Shown: one piece after another, positions 63,246 to 64,000 of the stretch
Layout: each line of letters opens with the position of its first letter
Position numbering within the stretch: position 1 is the stretch's first letter
Assembly (NCBI GenBank): GCA_905221215.1
Contig: CAJNCI010000005.1
Coordinates: forward strand, 43,795 to 107,794
Direction: 5' to 3'
Length of the DNA: 64,000 nt
Source: a bacterium
GTDB taxonomy: Bacteria; Bacillota; Bacilli; Lactobacillales; Streptococcaceae
The notes under the pieces: generated by a model
What the model was told of the DNA's origin: nothing
Databases searched by the model: none
What the model saw: only the letters and a program-made list of their open reading frames with translations
Position numbers and translations under genes: made by a program

Positions 63246-64000
63246 GGGCTCTTTGTCAACTGTAGTGGGTTGAAGAAAAGCTAAGATCGAGAAAGGACGA
63301 AATTTGTCCTTTCTTTTTTGATATTCAGAGCGATAAAAATCCGTTTTTTGAAGTTTTCAAAGTTCCGAAAACCAAAGGCATTGCGCTTGATAAGTTTGAT
63401 AAGATTATTGGTCGCTTCCAGTTTGGCGTTAGAATAAGGTAATTGAAGAGCGTTGACAATCTTCTCTTTATCCTTTAGAAAGGTTTTAAAGACAGTCTGA
63501 AAAAGAGGATGAACCTGCTTTAGATTGTCCTCAATGAGTCCGAAAAATTTGTCTGGCTCCTTGTTCTGAAAGTGAAAAAGCAAGAGCTGATAGAGATTGT
63601 AGTGGTGTTTCAAGTCTTCTGAATAGCTCAAAAGCTTGTCTAGAATCTCTTTATTCGTTAAGTGCATACGAAAAGTAGGGCGATAAAATCGTTTATCACT
63701 CAGTTTACGACTATCCTGCTGAATGAGTTTCCAGTAGCGCTTGATAGCCTTATATTCATGGGATTTTCGCTCAAATTGATTCATGATTTGGACACGGACA
63801 CGACTCATAGCTCGGCTTAAGTGTTGCACAATGTGAAAGCGATCCAAAACGATTTTAGCACATGGAAAAAGCTGTTTAGCTAAGGCATAGTAAGGGCTAA
63901 ACATATCCATAGTAATGATTTTTACCTGACAACGAACGACTCTATTGTAGCGCAGAAAGTGATTTCGGATGATAGCCTGTGTTCTGCCTTCAAGAACAGT
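63246..64000 (-). mobile_element. ISL3-family insertion sequence (IS1167-like), cut by right edge
   Basis: The left terminus at 63246 reads GGGCTCTTTGTCAACTGTAG, the terminal repeat type of pneumococcal IS1167/ISL3 elements. The transposase gene runs leftward inside it. The other end lies outside the window, so the target duplication cannot be checked. Confidence 0.85.
63281..64000 (-). CDS. ISL3-family transposase, C-terminal part
   Basis: The frame is open from base 64000 leftward to a stop at 63281. Visible catalytic features are the DDE-type VKIITMDMFSPYYALAKQLFP (first aspartate), LDRFHIVQHLSRAM (second aspartate with the DRFH motif) and LEATNNLIKLIKRNAFGFRN near the end, which carries the glutamate. 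Spacing fits ISL3 transposases. The visible part is 239 residues without interruption, so the element may be active; the N-terminal zinc finger and HTH are beyond the edge. Confidence 0.9.
   Translation of the reverse strand, partial: TVLEGRTQAIIRNHFLRYNRVVRCQVKIITMDMFSPYYALAKQLFPCAKIVLDRFHIVQHLSRAMSRVRVQIMNQFERKSHEYKAIKRYWKLIQQDSRKLSDKRFYRPTFRMHLTNKEILDKLLSYSEDLKHHYNLYQLLLFHFQNKEPDKFFGLIEDNLKQVHPLFQTVFKTFLKDKEKIVNALQLPYSNAKLEATNNLIKLIKRNAFGFRNFENFKKRIFIALNIKKERTNFVLSRS

Overview
The window is low-GC Firmicute DNA whose gene content points to the Streptococcus mitis/pneumoniae group. Three BOX repeats, an ISL3-family element resembling IS1167, the full phosphocholine locus (tarIJ-licABC and tacF-licD1-licD2), a ComX-box dprA and a CiaR-type box all fit that group. 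The mntH gene between carB and licD2 is not something I recall at this place in reference pneumococci, so a mitis-like or atypical strain is plausible. The species cannot be fixed from the window alone.

Bases 1-5200 are an AT-rich accessory patchwork. It holds a MntA/HepT (MNT/HEPN) toxin-antitoxin pair cut by the left edge, a decayed tyrosine recombinase and a decayed IS3-family orfA. These are followed by an RRNPP/PlcR-like regulator, a CYTH-domain protein, a diverged fragment of an MFS gene and a string of hairpins like the right end of an IS200/IS605 element. A truncated gene and a frameshifted MFS transporter close this part.

Bases 5219-24971 are mostly core. They include a Cof phosphatase and an HD phosphohydrolase, ylxM-ffh (signal recognition particle), uraA behind a PyrR attenuator, rsmG, lemA-htpX, an ABC-F protein with an elaborate attenuator, DUF177-nth, the pyrimidine operon pyrR-pyrB-carA-carB (with a PyrR attenuator and an unusual structured 448-nt carA-carB gap), and mntH under a PerR-like box.

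Bases 25215-32955 build and decorate phosphocholine teichoic acid. LicD1 and LicD2 transfer phosphocholine, TacF flips the chains, TarI/TarJ supply CDP-ribitol, and LicB/LicA/LicC import and activate choline. The two transcription units diverge from a gap containing a BOX, a CiaR box and two promoters. Next come dprA and topA, then cutC and small genes. The leucine operon leuABCD follows, with an embedded DUF1294 gene, a CodY-like box and a leader-peptide attenuator.

Bases 44279-60603 hold guaC behind a structured leader, tRNA-Arg(CCG), the rnc-smc-HAD-HAD-ftsY cluster, zwf, a GlnPQ-type amino acid importer, a CPBP protease and uvrB. A 632-codon AT-rich DUF2971-type gene starts one base after the uvrB stop. 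After it come a gene remnant, mutX and an ISL3-family transposase cut by the right edge.

The most interesting material is regulatory RNA: the three-residue uORF with mutually exclusive pairings upstream of the ABC-F gene; two hairpin-bearing repeats with a compensatory base change between carA and carB; and a dispersed terminator element with a compensatory base change that sits in two convergent gaps. The main protein-level candidate is the DUF2971 gene.
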